From positions 1-64,000 of the forward strand of contig CAYSEN010000002.1 in assembly GCA_964430335.1 (NCBI GenBank): a stretch of DNA of 64,000 nucleotides. Direction: 5' to 3'. Origin of the DNA: SIBU01 sp964430335 (GTDB lineage: Bacteria; Patescibacteriota; Minisyncoccia; Phycocordibacterales; SIBU01). The stretch's first letter is position 1. Each line of letters opens with the position of its first letter. The notes beneath the pieces are model-generated. The model was not told the DNA's origin and did not search any database. It saw only the letters and a program-made list of their open reading frames with translations. Below, piece by piece: positions 8,769 to 17,602 of this stretch. The position numbers were made by a program, and so were the translations under genes.

Positions 8769-9269
8769 TTACTTCTGATTTTCCTTGTGTCTTTTCAACA
8801 ACCAAGAACTGGACTGAACCTTTCCACCAGCGCCAACATTATAAACTAAGCTAATACCAAGTTTTTCACACAATGCCACCTCAGGGACCGGGTCGCCATC
8901 AGGTTTTCTATCACCTCCATTTGCAAATATATGAGGTTTTATCTTTTCCAATTCAACACACACACTCATATCTGTAGGATTTGGACCATGACCAGTAATC
9001 ACAACCTCGTCGACAGCTCCAAATGATTCAATAATCTCCCTCCTTTCCTCTTCATTCATGAATTCAATGCCTTTTTTCTTTTTTAGCCAATTGTCGTTGT
9101 TCAAAATCACAATCAGCTTGTCACCCATGGCTTTTGCCTCATTAAACATACGGACGTGCCCTTTGTGAACGGGATCAAAACCACCGGACACCACAACAAC
9201 CACCGGCTCCTTCTTTGATTTCTTCTTACTATTTTTTTTCTTAATTATTTTTTTGGCCTTTTTTTTCAT
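8769..9269 (-). CDS. Cytidylyltransferase-like nucleotidyltransferase (HldE-C/TagD type)
   Basis: This is a 166-residue single-domain nucleotidyltransferase. The catalytic HxGH motif is in SGGFDPVHKGH (residues 28-38), followed by a Rossmann core with VILNNDNWL and FMNEEERREII. NGGDR and an SSSWLLKR end resemble the GD and ISSTxxxR motifs that bind the nucleotide. Relatives activate heptose-1-phosphate (HldE C-domain), glycerol-3-phosphate (TagD) or similar phosphates with ATP or CTP. The substrate cannot be read from the sequence. The first 21 residues are almost all Lys with a few Ser, an unusual basic tail. It lies 18 bases downstream of the ABC permease and is probably co-transcribed. Confidence 0.85.
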   Translation of the reverse strand: MKKKAKKIIKKKNSKKKSKKEPVVVVVSGGFDPVHKGHVRMFNEAKAMGDKLIVILNNDNWLKKKKGIEFMNEEERREIIESFGAVDEVVITGHGPNPTDMSVCVELEKIKPHIFANGGDRKPDGDPVPEVALCEKLGISLVYNVGAGGKVQSSSWLLKRHKENQK

Positions 9270-9287
9270 AAAATTTACAAAATAATT

Positions 9288-10076
9288 TTAATCAAGCTTC
9301 AAAAGCCTGCCCGCTTTCTTTACATATGCAAACATTTTGTAAAAGAAAAATGTTATAACCGACGCATAAATAATGTTCGTGATAAGTCCTCCTGTAAACA
9401 ACGCCCATGAGAAATTACCAGTAGCGATCACTTCTCTCATACCCTCAAAAACGTAAGTGGATGGGAAAAAATACGATAATTTTTGCAGAAGCGGTGGTAG
9501 AACTGATACCGGATAAAAAACCGCAGTGAATGGCTGAAGTAGCATAATAAATCCGAAAGCAAGAACCTGTGCGGAAGTACCATAACGCAAGATAATGGCG
9601 GTAGTAAACAAACCGAGCACCGAACCAAACATCAGTAAATTAAACATGAATGGAATAAGAGTGAATCCGAATGTAAACAGATTGAAATGATAGAAAAATA
9701 AGGCGATTAAAAACATCACAATACCTACCATAAAAATTCTAACTGCAGCCAAAATAAACGTAGAAGCAATAAATTCCCCAACCTTAAGTGGGGTTACGAA
9801 AATGTTGAGAAAGTTTTTCTCCCAAACTTCTTCTAGAAAAGCTACCGACACCGCTCGCTGGGACTGAGCCAGAAAATCCCAGAAAATAACTGCGCCAAGA
9901 AGGACCGTCACTGCATTAAATCCAGAAACATTCATTTTTTCAATGAATGTGCTAATAAAACCCCAGAGCAGAAGTTCCATTACAGGCCAATAAAAAATGT
10001 CCATGAGTCGAGGCACACTTCTCTTATAAAGATACAGATGGCGCATTATAAGACCGTTTATTCGAGATAGTTTCAT
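9288..10076 (-). CDS. ABC-2 type transporter permease
   Basis: The 262-residue protein has six hydrophobic segments and the ABC-2 permease layout. A short amphipathic N-terminus (RHLYLYKRSVPRLMDIFYWP) leads into the first helix, and an LLQPFTAVFYPVSVLP loop before the fifth helix is typical of drug or lipid exporters. It starts 4 bases after the stop of the ATPase gene at 10081-10824, so the pair forms one exporter. The substrate is unknown. The sequence is unlike the polysaccharide permease at 24304-25119, so the two are distinct systems. Confidence 0.9.
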   Translation of the reverse strand: MKLSRINGLIMRHLYLYKRSVPRLMDIFYWPVMELLLWGFISTFIEKMNVSGFNAVTVLLGAVIFWDFLAQSQRAVSVAFLEEVWEKNFLNIFVTPLKVGEFIASTFILAAVRIFMVGIVMFLIALFFYHFNLFTFGFTLIPFMFNLLMFGSVLGLFTTAIILRYGTSAQVLAFGFIMLLQPFTAVFYPVSVLPPLLQKLSYFFPSTYVFEGMREVIATGNFSWALFTGGLITNIIYASVITFFFYKMFAYVKKAGRLLKLD

Positions 10077-10080
10077 AAAA

Positions 10081-10824
10081 TTATTTGTCTACTTGATTAT
10101 CCTGCCCTCTAGCGATCGCCAAAAACACATCGTTTAAATCCTTGCGACCGTATTTTGCAACCAAATCAGCTGGAGTGCCTGCGTCTTTTAATTTACCATT
10201 CTGAATGAAAATAACCCGATCACAAATCTCCTCCACTTCCTCCATGTTATGTGAAGTGTAAAGCATGGTCACTTTCCTTTCATTGCGAATCTTAAGAAGC
10301 ATTTTTCTTGTTCGGTCGGCAATGTCCGGATCAAGCGAGGATGTTGGTTCGTCTAAAAGCATAAGCTTTGGACTATTAAGAAGCGCCTTTGTGAGGTTGA
10401 GCCTTGCGAGCTGACCGGTTGAAAGCGACGAGGTCATTTTTGGTAAAAGCGCGCGAATTTCAAAAAAATCTGCCAATGATTCAATGGTACCCTTAACATC
10501 CTTCACACTGTAAAGTCTGGCAAAAGTAGCAAGGTTTTCCCAGGCGGTTAGGTTACCTGGCAAAGAAACGTAAGGCGAAGAAAAATTCATGGTACTTAAA
10601 ATCTCCTCTCGGTGATGCTTCATATCCATGCCAAAAACCTTTATTTCACCGGAAGTTGGCGTGATCAAATCCAAAATCATCTGAATTGTAGTGGTCTTTC
10701 CCGCACCATTTGGACCAAGCAGGCCACAGATTTCTCCCTCATGAACCTCAAAAGACAGTCCGTTTACGGCTGGCACTTTGTTAAACTCCTTGTATAAATT
10801 TTTGACCTCTATAACAGTTTTCAT
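10081..10824 (-). CDS. ABC transporter ATP-binding protein
   Basis: The 247 residues form a complete nucleotide-binding domain of the drug/antibiotic export type. Walker A is GPNGAGKTT at 37-45, the signature is LSTGQ at 134-138 (LSxGQ in place of LSGGQ), Walker B is LMLLDE at 154-159, and a switch His lies in YTSHNMEE. It pairs with the permease immediately downstream. TGT-TATAAT ends 7 bases before its ATG, giving an essentially leaderless transcript for the pair. Confidence 0.95.
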   Translation of the reverse strand: MKTVIEVKNLYKEFNKVPAVNGLSFEVHEGEICGLLGPNGAGKTTTIQMILDLITPTSGEIKVFGMDMKHHREEILSTMNFSSPYVSLPGNLTAWENLATFARLYSVKDVKGTIESLADFFEIRALLPKMTSSLSTGQLARLNLTKALLNSPKLMLLDEPTSSLDPDIADRTRKMLLKIRNERKVTMLYTSHNMEEVEEICDRVIFIQNGKLKDAGTPADLVAKYGRKDLNDVFLAIARGQDNQVDK

Positions 10825-10831
10825 GCGAGTG

Positions 10832-10840
10832 ATTATAACA
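10832..10840 (-). promoter_or_regulatory. Consensus extended -10 promoter of the ABC operon
   Basis: Minus-strand TG, T, TATAAT is a perfect extended -10, followed by 7 bases and then the ATG at 10824. Confidence 0.7.
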
Positions 10841-10851
10841 GAATATAGAGT

Positions 10852-11286
10852 TTAAGCATCAAAGAAAGTTTTGCCAGTTTTATAACTCTCGATTGTCTCT
10901 TTAATTCCAGCAAACAAAGGTGATGGGAGATTGTCTAAGTCATACCAGCCCCATGATTCACATTTTTCTGGTTCCATGACCTTTGGTTCACCTGACGCCC
11001 AATCTGATACAAAAGAGATGTCCAAATAATGTTTCGGTTTAAACTCTTTGAGATTGTAGACTCTAAGAAAACGGGTATTTTTAATTTCAATCCCGGCTTC
11101 TTCCCTCACCTCGCGACGAAGACACTCTTCAAGAGATTCCATGTGTTCTAAATGTCCTCCAGGCCAAGCAAAATATCCCTCCCCTAATTTACTCTTTCTT
11201 TTTCCGAGCAGAACCTTGCCATCTTTAAAAATCATGGTACCTAGTCCGACAGCGGGTCTTAAATTTTTATCAAATCGTAGCGTCAT
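10852..11286 (-). CDS. Nudix hydrolase
   Basis: This 144-residue Nudix protein has an intact 23-residue Nudix box at 44-66, beginning GHLEHME and ending REVREEAGI, with all glutamates for metal binding. PAVGLGTMIFKDGKVLLGKR precedes it, as in MutT-like 8-oxo-dGTP or nucleoside triphosphate cleaning enzymes. The substrate cannot be inferred. It starts 5 bases after the stop of the HAD gene and is part of the run of small hydrolases downstream of secA. Confidence 0.92.
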   Translation of the reverse strand: MTLRFDKNLRPAVGLGTMIFKDGKVLLGKRKSKLGEGYFAWPGGHLEHMESLEECLRREVREEAGIEIKNTRFLRVYNLKEFKPKHYLDISFVSDWASGEPKVMEPEKCESWGWYDLDNLPSPLFAGIKETIESYKTGKTFFDA

Positions 11287-11291
11287 AAATT

Positions 11292-11879
11292 TTAAAGGTT
11301 TTTAGAAATAATATCTTTAACGTCTTCGACACCATTAAAAATAAAAGATTTAATCCCTAGACTTTCAGCAACTTCTATATTTTTGCTTTGATCATCAAAG
11401 AAAAGACATTCAGACGGTTTCAAGGAATTCTCATCTAGGATTTTTTTCCATGCCATTTTGTCTGGTTTTACAAATCCTGTCTGCCAAGAAAAATAAGCCT
11501 TATCTATTATCTCACCTAGCCAAGGGTAGTGCTCATAATACTCTGACCTCTCTTTAAAATTATTTGATAACAGGAAAATTTTCAAACCCTTTTTTCTCAA
11601 ATCTCTTGCAAAACTGACCATATCCTCTGAGACTATTTCTTGTTTAAACCAGTAATCCCAAAATTCTTGTTCAGAAAATTTTACATTCCATTTCTGTAAA
11701 ACAGGTTGCCAAAACTTAAAAGCTCCGCCTGCGTTTGGCCTACGAACCTCTTCCATAATTTTTGAAAGCTCAATCAAAAATTCCGGTACAGGCACGTTAA
11801 AATCATCCTTAAACCTTTTACTCAGCTTAGGAGCATCTATAAATATTCCGTTTAAATCAAAAATGATGGCCTTGATCAT
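11292..11879 (-). CDS. HAD-like hydrolase, motif I DxN
   Basis: The 195-residue protein is a HAD subfamily IA-like hydrolase. Motif I is FDLNG, motif II is LLSNN, a Lys follows in FVKPDKMAW and motif IV is LFFDDQ. The nucleophile Asp8 is present, but the usual second Asp of DxD is Asn10, which may weaken phosphatase activity; some HAD groups vary here. Relatives include YihX-like sugar phosphatases and epoxide-hydrolase-type HADs. It sits between a DUF1653 gene and a Nudix gene, in keeping with nucleotide or sugar-phosphate cleanup. Confidence 0.85.
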   Translation of the reverse strand: MIKAIIFDLNGIFIDAPKLSKRFKDDFNVPVPEFLIELSKIMEEVRRPNAGGAFKFWQPVLQKWNVKFSEQEFWDYWFKQEIVSEDMVSFARDLRKKGLKIFLLSNNFKERSEYYEHYPWLGEIIDKAYFSWQTGFVKPDKMAWKKILDENSLKPSECLFFDDQSKNIEVAESLGIKSFIFNGVEDVKDIISKNL

Positions 11880-11892
11880 ACCTATTTAGCAA

Positions 11893-12102
11893 TTATTTTT
11901 CGCAAATAAATTTAAATCTTTTCACCTTTACCCCATCTCTTTCTATCTCCTCTTCAAACATCGCTCTTGGCCTTACCCACAACCCGTGTTCACCGTAAAG
12001 TGCACGGTACACTACCAATTCCTCCATAGTTTCGCTATGTTTGGCCAAACCAATTACTTCGTACCTATTTCCTTTATAATGCTCGTAAATTCCTAATTTC
12101 AT
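11893..12102 (-). CDS. DUF1653 domain protein
   Basis: This 69-residue protein is almost entirely a DUF1653 domain, a small beta-rich module recognised by GIYEHYKGNRYEVIG, an ELVVYRALYGE core and a WVRPRAMFEE segment. DUF1653 genes often sit beside Nudix genes or are fused to other domains; the function is unknown. Its ATG overlaps the TGA-type end of the upstream Nudix gene by four bases (12099-12102), so the two are translationally coupled. Confidence 0.88.
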   Translation of the reverse strand: MKLGIYEHYKGNRYEVIGLAKHSETMEELVVYRALYGEHGLWVRPRAMFEEEIERDGVKVKRFKFICEK

Positions 12103-12530
12103 ATTTTATAAGTATTTTTTATACACTCATCTTCATCTAAAATGAGATCGAGAGACAAGGCTTCACTCGGAGTTACCCATCTGAAATCTTTATGCTCCTC
12201 TTTACTCAAAACCACATCAGGGAAATTCTTGATTTCAGATTTAAAAATATCGAACACGAAATCGTAATCGGGGTACCTCACAAAAACTTTTTTGCTGTGC
12301 TTAACAGAGTCATTGTTTAGAGCAATACCAGTTTCCTCCTTAACCTCTCTTAAAACAGCGAGTTTTTCGCTTTCTCCTTCGTCTATTTTCCCTGCTGGTA
12401 CGCCCCATTTGCCTCCTTGTGATTTGTTATCCTGTCTTTGCAATAAAAGAATTTTGCCATCACATTCAACAAAACAGCTAACCACTTCGAACTTGGGATT
12501 AAATTTTTCAGGCAGATCTTTATAAATCAT
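12099..12530 (-). CDS. Nudix hydrolase
   Basis: The 143 residues contain a complete Nudix box at about 47-69 (GKIDEGES, then LREVKEETGI), preceded by LLLQRQDNKSQGGKWGVPAG, which resembles dihydroneopterin triphosphate or MutT-type enzymes. It overlaps the DUF1653 gene by four bases and starts four bases after the stop of the next Nudix gene, so the three form one operon distal to secA. Confidence 0.92.
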   Translation of the reverse strand: MIYKDLPEKFNPKFEVVSCFVECDGKILLLQRQDNKSQGGKWGVPAGKIDEGESEKLAVLREVKEETGIALNNDSVKHSKKVFVRYPDYDFVFDIFKSEIKNFPDVVLSKEEHKDFRWVTPSEALSLDLILDEDECIKNTYKI

Positions 12531-12534
12531 AAAT

Positions 12535-12975
12535 TTACCAGCCGAACTCTGAATAATTGACTCCTTGGTTATAGCAATCTATAAACTGCCCGATGTACGG
12601 AATTACATTTCGCGGCAAATCATCCTTAGAAAACCATGATAAATCATCACATTTATGGGGTTCCGTATTTTTGATTTCACCCTCCCATTTTTCCACAGTG
12701 AAAAACATATCGAGTCTTTCATGATCGCCACAGTGTCGGTGCATCAGATGAACCATTTTTAATTTGCTCGGATCGATAGTAATTCCAATCTCCTCTTTGG
12801 CTTCACGTACCATTGCCTCTCTCGCAGTCTCATTACCTTCCAAGTGCCCTGCAGGAAAACTATAATTTCCATCTTCAAAACCCGTGTTAAATCTTCGAGA
12901 AAATAAAATTTGTTCATTCTTCTCCAACACTAAATACACAGCGGGAGTAATTTTGAATCTTTCTTGTTGTGACAT
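12535..12975 (-). CDS. Nudix hydrolase
   Basis: The protein is 146 residues with the start I prefer at 12975 (MSQQERFKITPAV). That ATG is preceded by AGGA about 8 bases upstream and avoids a long overlap with secA; an in-frame upstream start at 13035 would overlap the secA end by 49 bases. The Nudix box is at 43-65 (GHLEGNE, then VREAKEEIGI). LMHRHCGDHERLDMFF is typical of Nudix enzymes close to ADP-sugar or NADH pyrophosphatases. It begins 12 bases after the secA stop and is probably read through from secA. Confidence 0.9.
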   Translation of the reverse strand: MSQQERFKITPAVYLVLEKNEQILFSRRFNTGFEDGNYSFPAGHLEGNETAREAMVREAKEEIGITIDPSKLKMVHLMHRHCGDHERLDMFFTVEKWEGEIKNTEPHKCDDLSWFSKDDLPRNVIPYIGQFIDCYNQGVNYSEFGW

Positions 12976-12986
12976 AGGTAAATTTC

Positions 12987-15500
12987 CTAGGCTCCGTGAC
13001 ATTTCTTGTACTTCTTTCCACTGCCACAAGGACACAAGTCGTTTCTTCCCACTTTGTCATCAGACACTTTCGCGCCAAAAGATTCGCTAGGTAAATTACC
13101 ATTATGTTCAGCATTTGACTCAATGTCCCCCGAACCAAGTATCTCCGCCTGTTCATGAACTTCACGCACTTTCACTGGCTCGATTTTCATAGAGGAACCC
13201 GACACAGCGACAATATTAGGAATCATTTTTACAATCTGATCGGCGGTTACATCTTCCATTTCCTTAAAGAGTCTCAATCCTTCCTTTTTATACTCTACAA
13301 GCGGATCTCTTTGACCATAAGCTCGGAGATTAACAGAACTTCTCATGTAGTCCATGATTTCCAAATGTTCAATCCAAAATGTATCAATCGCCTGGAGCAT
13401 CAATCGTCTTAAACCATTGAAAAATTCCAAATCTCCAACTTGCTTTTTCTTTTCTGAAACCATCTTTGTGAAATCTTCATCACCACCAACCATTTCAAAG
13501 AGAGTTTGTTCCAACTCTTCAACAGAGCCCTGTAAAATATTTCTTCTTCGGCCGTAGATTATTGTTCTTTGATGATTTAAAACATCGTCGTATTCTAAAA
13601 CGTGTTTTCTGGCATCAAAGTTAAAGCCTTCGATTTTAGTTTGCGCAGTTTCGAGTGAACGAGTAATGAGACCATTTTCAATCGCCTCGTCTTCAGGAAT
13701 ATTAAATCGGCCCATCATTTTTTTGATAGTGTCCGAGGCAAAAACTCTCATCAACGAATCATCTAAGGAAACAAAAAATTGAGTTTCTCCAGGATCCCCC
13801 TGTCTTCCCGATCGTCCTCTTAGCTGATTATCAATTCTCCTAGCTTCATGTCTTTCTGTTCCGAGAACAAAAAGGCCTCCTAATTTTCTGATTTCATCTG
13901 AAATTTGTTCTGTTGTTGGATTTCCTCCGAGTTTAATATCAACTCCTCTTCCAGCCATGTTGGTAGCAATCGTAACCGCCCCTTTTCTTCCAGCCTGAGC
14001 AATGATTTCTCCTTCTCGCTCGTGATTTTTAGCGTTTAAAATTTCGTGAGGCACCCCTTCTAATTTCAGATAATCACTGAGCAACTCATTCTTATCAATC
14101 GAAACAGTACCAATTAAAACCGGCTGACCCTTGGCATGTCTTTTTTTCACCTCTCTAGCGATTGCTTTAAACTTTCCGATTTCTGTTTGGAAAATTAAGT
14201 CGTTTTGGTCTATACGGGCGATTGGTTTGTTCGTCGGTACGACCAATGTATCCATGCCGTACACCTTGAAAAATTCTTCAGAAGAAGTCTTAGCTGTTCC
14301 TGTCATTCCGCTTAACTTTTTGTAAAGTCTAAAGTAATTTTGGAAAGTAATCGAAGCCATTGTTCGAGATTCTTTTTGAACCTCAACACCTTCCTTTGCC
14401 TCAATAGCCTGATGTAAACCTTCAGACCATCTGCGACCTGGTTGCAAACGTCCCGTAAATTCATCAACAATCACAACCTGACCTTCCTTAACCACATACT
14501 CCTTGTCTTTATGAAATAAAGCTTTGGCTTTGACTGCCGTCTCTAGGTGATGAACATACTTAATCCCTTTTTCAGTATAGATGTTACCCACTCCTAATTT
14601 TTTCTCCGCTTTTTCTATTCCTTTGTCAGTTAGGGTAATAGCTCGAAGTTTTTCATCAACTTTAAAATCATGATCTACGATAAATGTATCGGCAATTTTT
14701 GCAAAACTAGAGTACAAATCTTCCGAATCAGAAGTCGCCGCAGAGATGATAAGAGGTGTTCGAGATTCATCAATCAAAATTGAGTCTACTTCGTCAACGA
14801 TTGCGAAATTGTAATCTCTCTGTCTTAACTCCTTTTCATCATAGGAAATATTATCTCGAAGATAATCAAATCCAAATTCATTATTAGTTCCATAGGTAAT
14901 ATCTGCACCGTATGCCTCTCTGCGACTTACTGGTCTTAGAAACTCATGTATGACCTTAAACGATCCGACTTCATCACGTTTCTCATCCAATTCTGTATGA
15001 GCAGGATCGTAAATAAAAGAGCTTTCGTGGTTGATTACACCAACTGTTAGTCCTAAAAAAGAGTAAATCTGTCCCATCCAAGCAGCGTCTCTTCGAGACA
15101 AATAGTCGTTTACAGTCACAACATGAACTCCCTTTCCAGTTAATGCGTTCAGATATGCGGGCAAGGTAGCGACCAAGGTCTTACCTTCTCCAGTTCTCAT
15201 TTCAGCGATATTTCCTTTATGCAAAATAATTCCTCCGATCAGCTGAACATCAAAATGTCTTTGACCCAAAGTTCTTCTTGAGGCTTCTCTAACCACAGCA
15301 AAAGCTTCTGGTAAAATTTCATCAAGTGTTCTGCCTGATTCTAACTGGCTTTTAAAAAATTTTGTTCGTCCTGCTAAGGCCTCGTCTGAAAGCGACTGAA
15401 TAGAATTCTCTAAATTATTAATTTCAGTAACTATTGGCAAAAAAGCCTTGATTTTAGACTCATTGCCGTCACCTATAATTTTCTTTAAAAATGAGAGCAT
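12987..15500 (-). CDS. secA: Preprotein translocase ATPase SecA
   Basis: The 837-residue SecA is complete. The DEAD motor has Walker A in MRTGEGKTL at about 101-109, the DEVD box in VDEVDSIL, and ATNMAGRGVDIKLGG and LRGRSGRQGDPG in the second motor domain. A preprotein-crosslinking domain and helical wing follow, and a C-terminal SEC-C zinc motif (CPCGSGKKYKKCHG) binds SecB or ribosomes. SecA drives proteins such as the repeat surface protein through SecYEG. The promoter TGT-TAGTAT ends 6 bases before the ATG, predicting a leaderless mRNA. Confidence 0.98.
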   Translation of the reverse strand: MLSFLKKIIGDGNESKIKAFLPIVTEINNLENSIQSLSDEALAGRTKFFKSQLESGRTLDEILPEAFAVVREASRRTLGQRHFDVQLIGGIILHKGNIAEMRTGEGKTLVATLPAYLNALTGKGVHVVTVNDYLSRRDAAWMGQIYSFLGLTVGVINHESSFIYDPAHTELDEKRDEVGSFKVIHEFLRPVSRREAYGADITYGTNNEFGFDYLRDNISYDEKELRQRDYNFAIVDEVDSILIDESRTPLIISAATSDSEDLYSSFAKIADTFIVDHDFKVDEKLRAITLTDKGIEKAEKKLGVGNIYTEKGIKYVHHLETAVKAKALFHKDKEYVVKEGQVVIVDEFTGRLQPGRRWSEGLHQAIEAKEGVEVQKESRTMASITFQNYFRLYKKLSGMTGTAKTSSEEFFKVYGMDTLVVPTNKPIARIDQNDLIFQTEIGKFKAIAREVKKRHAKGQPVLIGTVSIDKNELLSDYLKLEGVPHEILNAKNHEREGEIIAQAGRKGAVTIATNMAGRGVDIKLGGNPTTEQISDEIRKLGGLFVLGTERHEARRIDNQLRGRSGRQGDPGETQFFVSLDDSLMRVFASDTIKKMMGRFNIPEDEAIENGLITRSLETAQTKIEGFNFDARKHVLEYDDVLNHQRTIIYGRRRNILQGSVEELEQTLFEMVGGDEDFTKMVSEKKKQVGDLEFFNGLRRLMLQAIDTFWIEHLEIMDYMRSSVNLRAYGQRDPLVEYKKEGLRLFKEMEDVTADQIVKMIPNIVAVSGSSMKIEPVKVREVHEQAEILGSGDIESNAEHNGNLPSESFGAKVSDDKVGRNDLCPCGSGKKYKKCHGA

Positions 15501-15506
15501 TTCCGT

Positions 15507-15515
15507 ATACTAACA
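15507..15515 (-). promoter_or_regulatory. Extended -10 promoter of secA
   Basis: The minus strand reads TG, T, TAGTAT, ACGGAA, ATG, so transcription should begin at the start codon. Confidence 0.6.
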
Positions 15516-15530
15516 TAAAAAAACAATCAC

Positions 15531-15563
15531 AGAAAACACCTCTATCAATTAGAGGTGTTTTCT
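15531..15563. terminator. Hairpin terminator downstream of the DUF1189-like gene side / upstream of secA
   Basis: A 14-bp perfect stem (AGAAAACACCTCTA and its complement) encloses a 5-base loop. It has T- and A-rich arms in both directions. It separates the secA promoter from the DUF1189-like gene, which reads away from it on the same strand, so it ends secA-proximal antisense or upstream transcripts. Confidence 0.6.
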
Positions 15564-15581
15564 GATGATTTTGCAAACTAA

Positions 15582-16412
15582 TTATTGATTTGCAATAGGC
15601 AGATGCTCATTTGGCTGTTTAAAGTTTAGATAAAGTACAAGTAGTGTAATAACAAAGAAAGTTGATTTAGAAGTACCTAGGCCAGATATAGCCCCAAGAC
15701 CGTACAATACGGAGGCGGGAGTGACAGCATAAAGGCCCGCAATGTAGAAATTCTTAAAAGTGTAAGGAACCTTAGCGATCTTAGCGGTTACAAGGGCTAC
15801 CAAAGAGGTAATGAGCAAGATTAACAGTACTTGCAAAGTGAATCCTACGAAGAACGCGATGAAGGCAAAAAAGAAAATAGCAATTGAGAATAGCCAGTGA
15901 TAACCAGCTATATAATCGATCCATCCGTAAATCTTTGTCTGATTAATAGAAAAGTTGGGCATTCTGCTTAAGTCAAGAAATTCCAAACGTCCATCATTTT
16001 TAGACATTACAACATAATTCTTGCCCAAAAGAATCTCGGTATCGTAGTTTTTAAAACCGTCTAAACTAAAATCTTTTTTAGTATCAATTACAAGTACATT
16101 TGAATGGATTCTACCCTTTACTGAGATTCCACTTTTATCCTTTATGAAATAAGGTTCAGTAACACTGGTTGAAACATTTCCATTTTTTATATCGATATTC
16201 AACTCTGAAGGATAAAAATCAACCAGCTTTCGCAAATTCTCCTTTGAAAATTCTGGAGCGATGTATACACCAACAACAAATGCCACGGCGACAGACATCA
16301 AACTAACCAGAGACAAAATATATTTAAATGCAACCGAAAATTTTTCGTCTTTGGCACTCTTGTAAAATCCTGGATTGTAGAAAGAGCTTTTAAAAGTTTG
16401 TAAAAAGTTCAT
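15582..16412 (-). CDS. DUF1189-like membrane protein
   Basis: The 276 residues fit the DUF1189 layout. An N-terminal FLQTFKSSFYNPGFY segment leads to a hydrophobic helix (about 28-50). A soluble extracytoplasmic region of about 120 residues (SELNIDIKNGNVST and IHSNVLVIDTKKDF) follows, then four hydrophobic helices in the C-terminal half. DUF1189 proteins are of unknown function; B. subtilis relatives are membrane proteins near sugar-uptake genes. Its start is 33 bases upstream of the murB stop, in the same direction. Confidence 0.7.
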   Translation of the reverse strand: MNFLQTFKSSFYNPGFYKSAKDEKFSVAFKYILSLVSLMSVAVAFVVGVYIAPEFSKENLRKLVDFYPSELNIDIKNGNVSTSVTEPYFIKDKSGISVKGRIHSNVLVIDTKKDFSLDGFKNYDTEILLGKNYVVMSKNDGRLEFLDLSRMPNFSINQTKIYGWIDYIAGYHWLFSIAIFFFAFIAFFVGFTLQVLLILLITSLVALVTAKIAKVPYTFKNFYIAGLYAVTPASVLYGLGAISGLGTSKSTFFVITLLVLYLNFKQPNEHLPIANQ

Positions 16413-16445
16413 TTTTTTAAATTAGTTTTTAAGCGCAATGCTATT

Positions 16446-17483
16446 TTACAATTTTTCTACCTCCCAAGCAACCTCGATTCCGGTTTTGTCGAACACTTTT
16501 TGTGCAATATTAACTGCAAAATTTTCAACTTGCTGAGAGTTGGCTCCACCATTATTTACTATGACTATCGGTTGAAATTCATAAAGGCCGACAGGGCCTT
16601 CCGAAAATCCTTTTAAGCCACAAACCTTATCCAAAATCCACGCAAGCGAAACTTTTACCAAAGATTTGTCTATTCCACCTTGATTTGCAGGGAAATTTGG
16701 AATTTCTGGGTAATCTTTTTTAATCTTCTCAAACGACTCATTAGAAATTATCGGGTTTTTGAAAAACGAGCCAGCCGTACCAAAAATTTTTAGATCAGGA
16801 AACTTTTTACTTCTAATTTCCAACACGGCATTTCTTACGGTCTTTAGTGTCGCCGTTTCTGCTTTACCTGAAAAATAATTCGCAAGGTCTTTATACTCTA
16901 AATTTAGTTTGCCAGTCTTTCTCAATTTGAAAGTTACAGACAATACTACAAAATTTTTTCCTTCCTTAGTCTTGAAAAAACTATCTCTATAAGCAAAGTG
17001 GCAATCCTTATTTTCAAAAATTTTTATTCCGCCGTCTCTAGTATCAAGCGTTTCAACAGAGAAAATTGTATCTTTAACCTCAACACCGTACGCACCAATG
17101 TTTTGGACCGGCGTCGCGCCGACTGTTCCGGGAATGCCTGAGAGATTTTCGAGTCCGTATAATTCTCTACTGACGCACGCATCTACAAAACTGTCCCAAT
17201 TTTCGCCAGCTCCAGCCTTAGCTAAAACAAAATCCCCTTCTTCTATAAATTCCAATCCTAAAATCTCATTCTTTATAACCACGCCTTGGAAACCAAGGTC
17301 ACTGACCAAAAGATTTGAACCTCCTCCCAAAACAAAAATCGGAAAGCTGTTCTCGTGCGCGAAGCCTACGGCTTCGCGCACATCTTCAATACTCTTCGCA
17401 CGAAAAAAGTATTTGGCCTCTCCGCCAATTTTGAAAGTTGTGTATTCTCTAAGAAAAATATTTTCCTCGGGTTTAAGCGCCAT
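16446..17483 (-). CDS. murB: UDP-N-acetylenolpyruvoylglucosamine reductase
   Basis: MurB reduces UDP-GlcNAc-enolpyruvate to UDP-MurNAc with NADPH and FAD in peptidoglycan synthesis. I place the start at 17483 (345 residues, MALKPEENIFLREY), because GCAGGGAAA sits about 8 bases before that ATG and the ATG 24 bases upstream has no such site. Landmarks are YTTFKIGGEAKYFF, the FAD-binding LGGGSNLLVSD, GIPGTVGATPVQNIGAYGVE, the catalytic Ser in GTAGSFFKNP, and a C-terminal Glu in VGLYEFQP. It shows that the organism makes peptidoglycan. Confidence 0.96.
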   Translation of the reverse strand: MALKPEENIFLREYTTFKIGGEAKYFFRAKSIEDVREAVGFAHENSFPIFVLGGGSNLLVSDLGFQGVVIKNEILGLEFIEEGDFVLAKAGAGENWDSFVDACVSRELYGLENLSGIPGTVGATPVQNIGAYGVEVKDTIFSVETLDTRDGGIKIFENKDCHFAYRDSFFKTKEGKNFVVLSVTFKLRKTGKLNLEYKDLANYFSGKAETATLKTVRNAVLEIRSKKFPDLKIFGTAGSFFKNPIISNESFEKIKKDYPEIPNFPANQGGIDKSLVKVSLAWILDKVCGLKGFSEGPVGLYEFQPIVIVNNGGANSQQVENFAVNIAQKVFDKTGIEVAWEVEKL

Positions 17484-17557
17484 AAAATTTCCCTGCTTAG
17501 AACACATGTTAACTCAAAAATCAAAAACTCGGTAGTTCGTAAGATGGAACGTAAACT

Positions 17558-17594
17558 AAAAGCCCCGCGGAAGCAAAGCTTCCGCGGGGCTTTT
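17558..17594 (-). terminator. Strong intrinsic terminator after the O-antigen-ligase gene
   Basis: A 17-bp perfect stem (AAAAGCCCCGCGGAAGC and its complement) has a 3-base AAA loop. A-rich and T-rich flanks on both sides allow termination in either direction. It lies between the ligase gene stop (17603) and the start of murB. Confidence 0.9.
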
Positions 17595-17602
17595 TTCTAA
17601 AA

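Noticed and set aside
17355..17381. Perfect 12-bp hairpin inside murB
   Set aside because: It codes for normal MurB residues without an insertion and has no T tract, so I treat it as chance within coding sequence.
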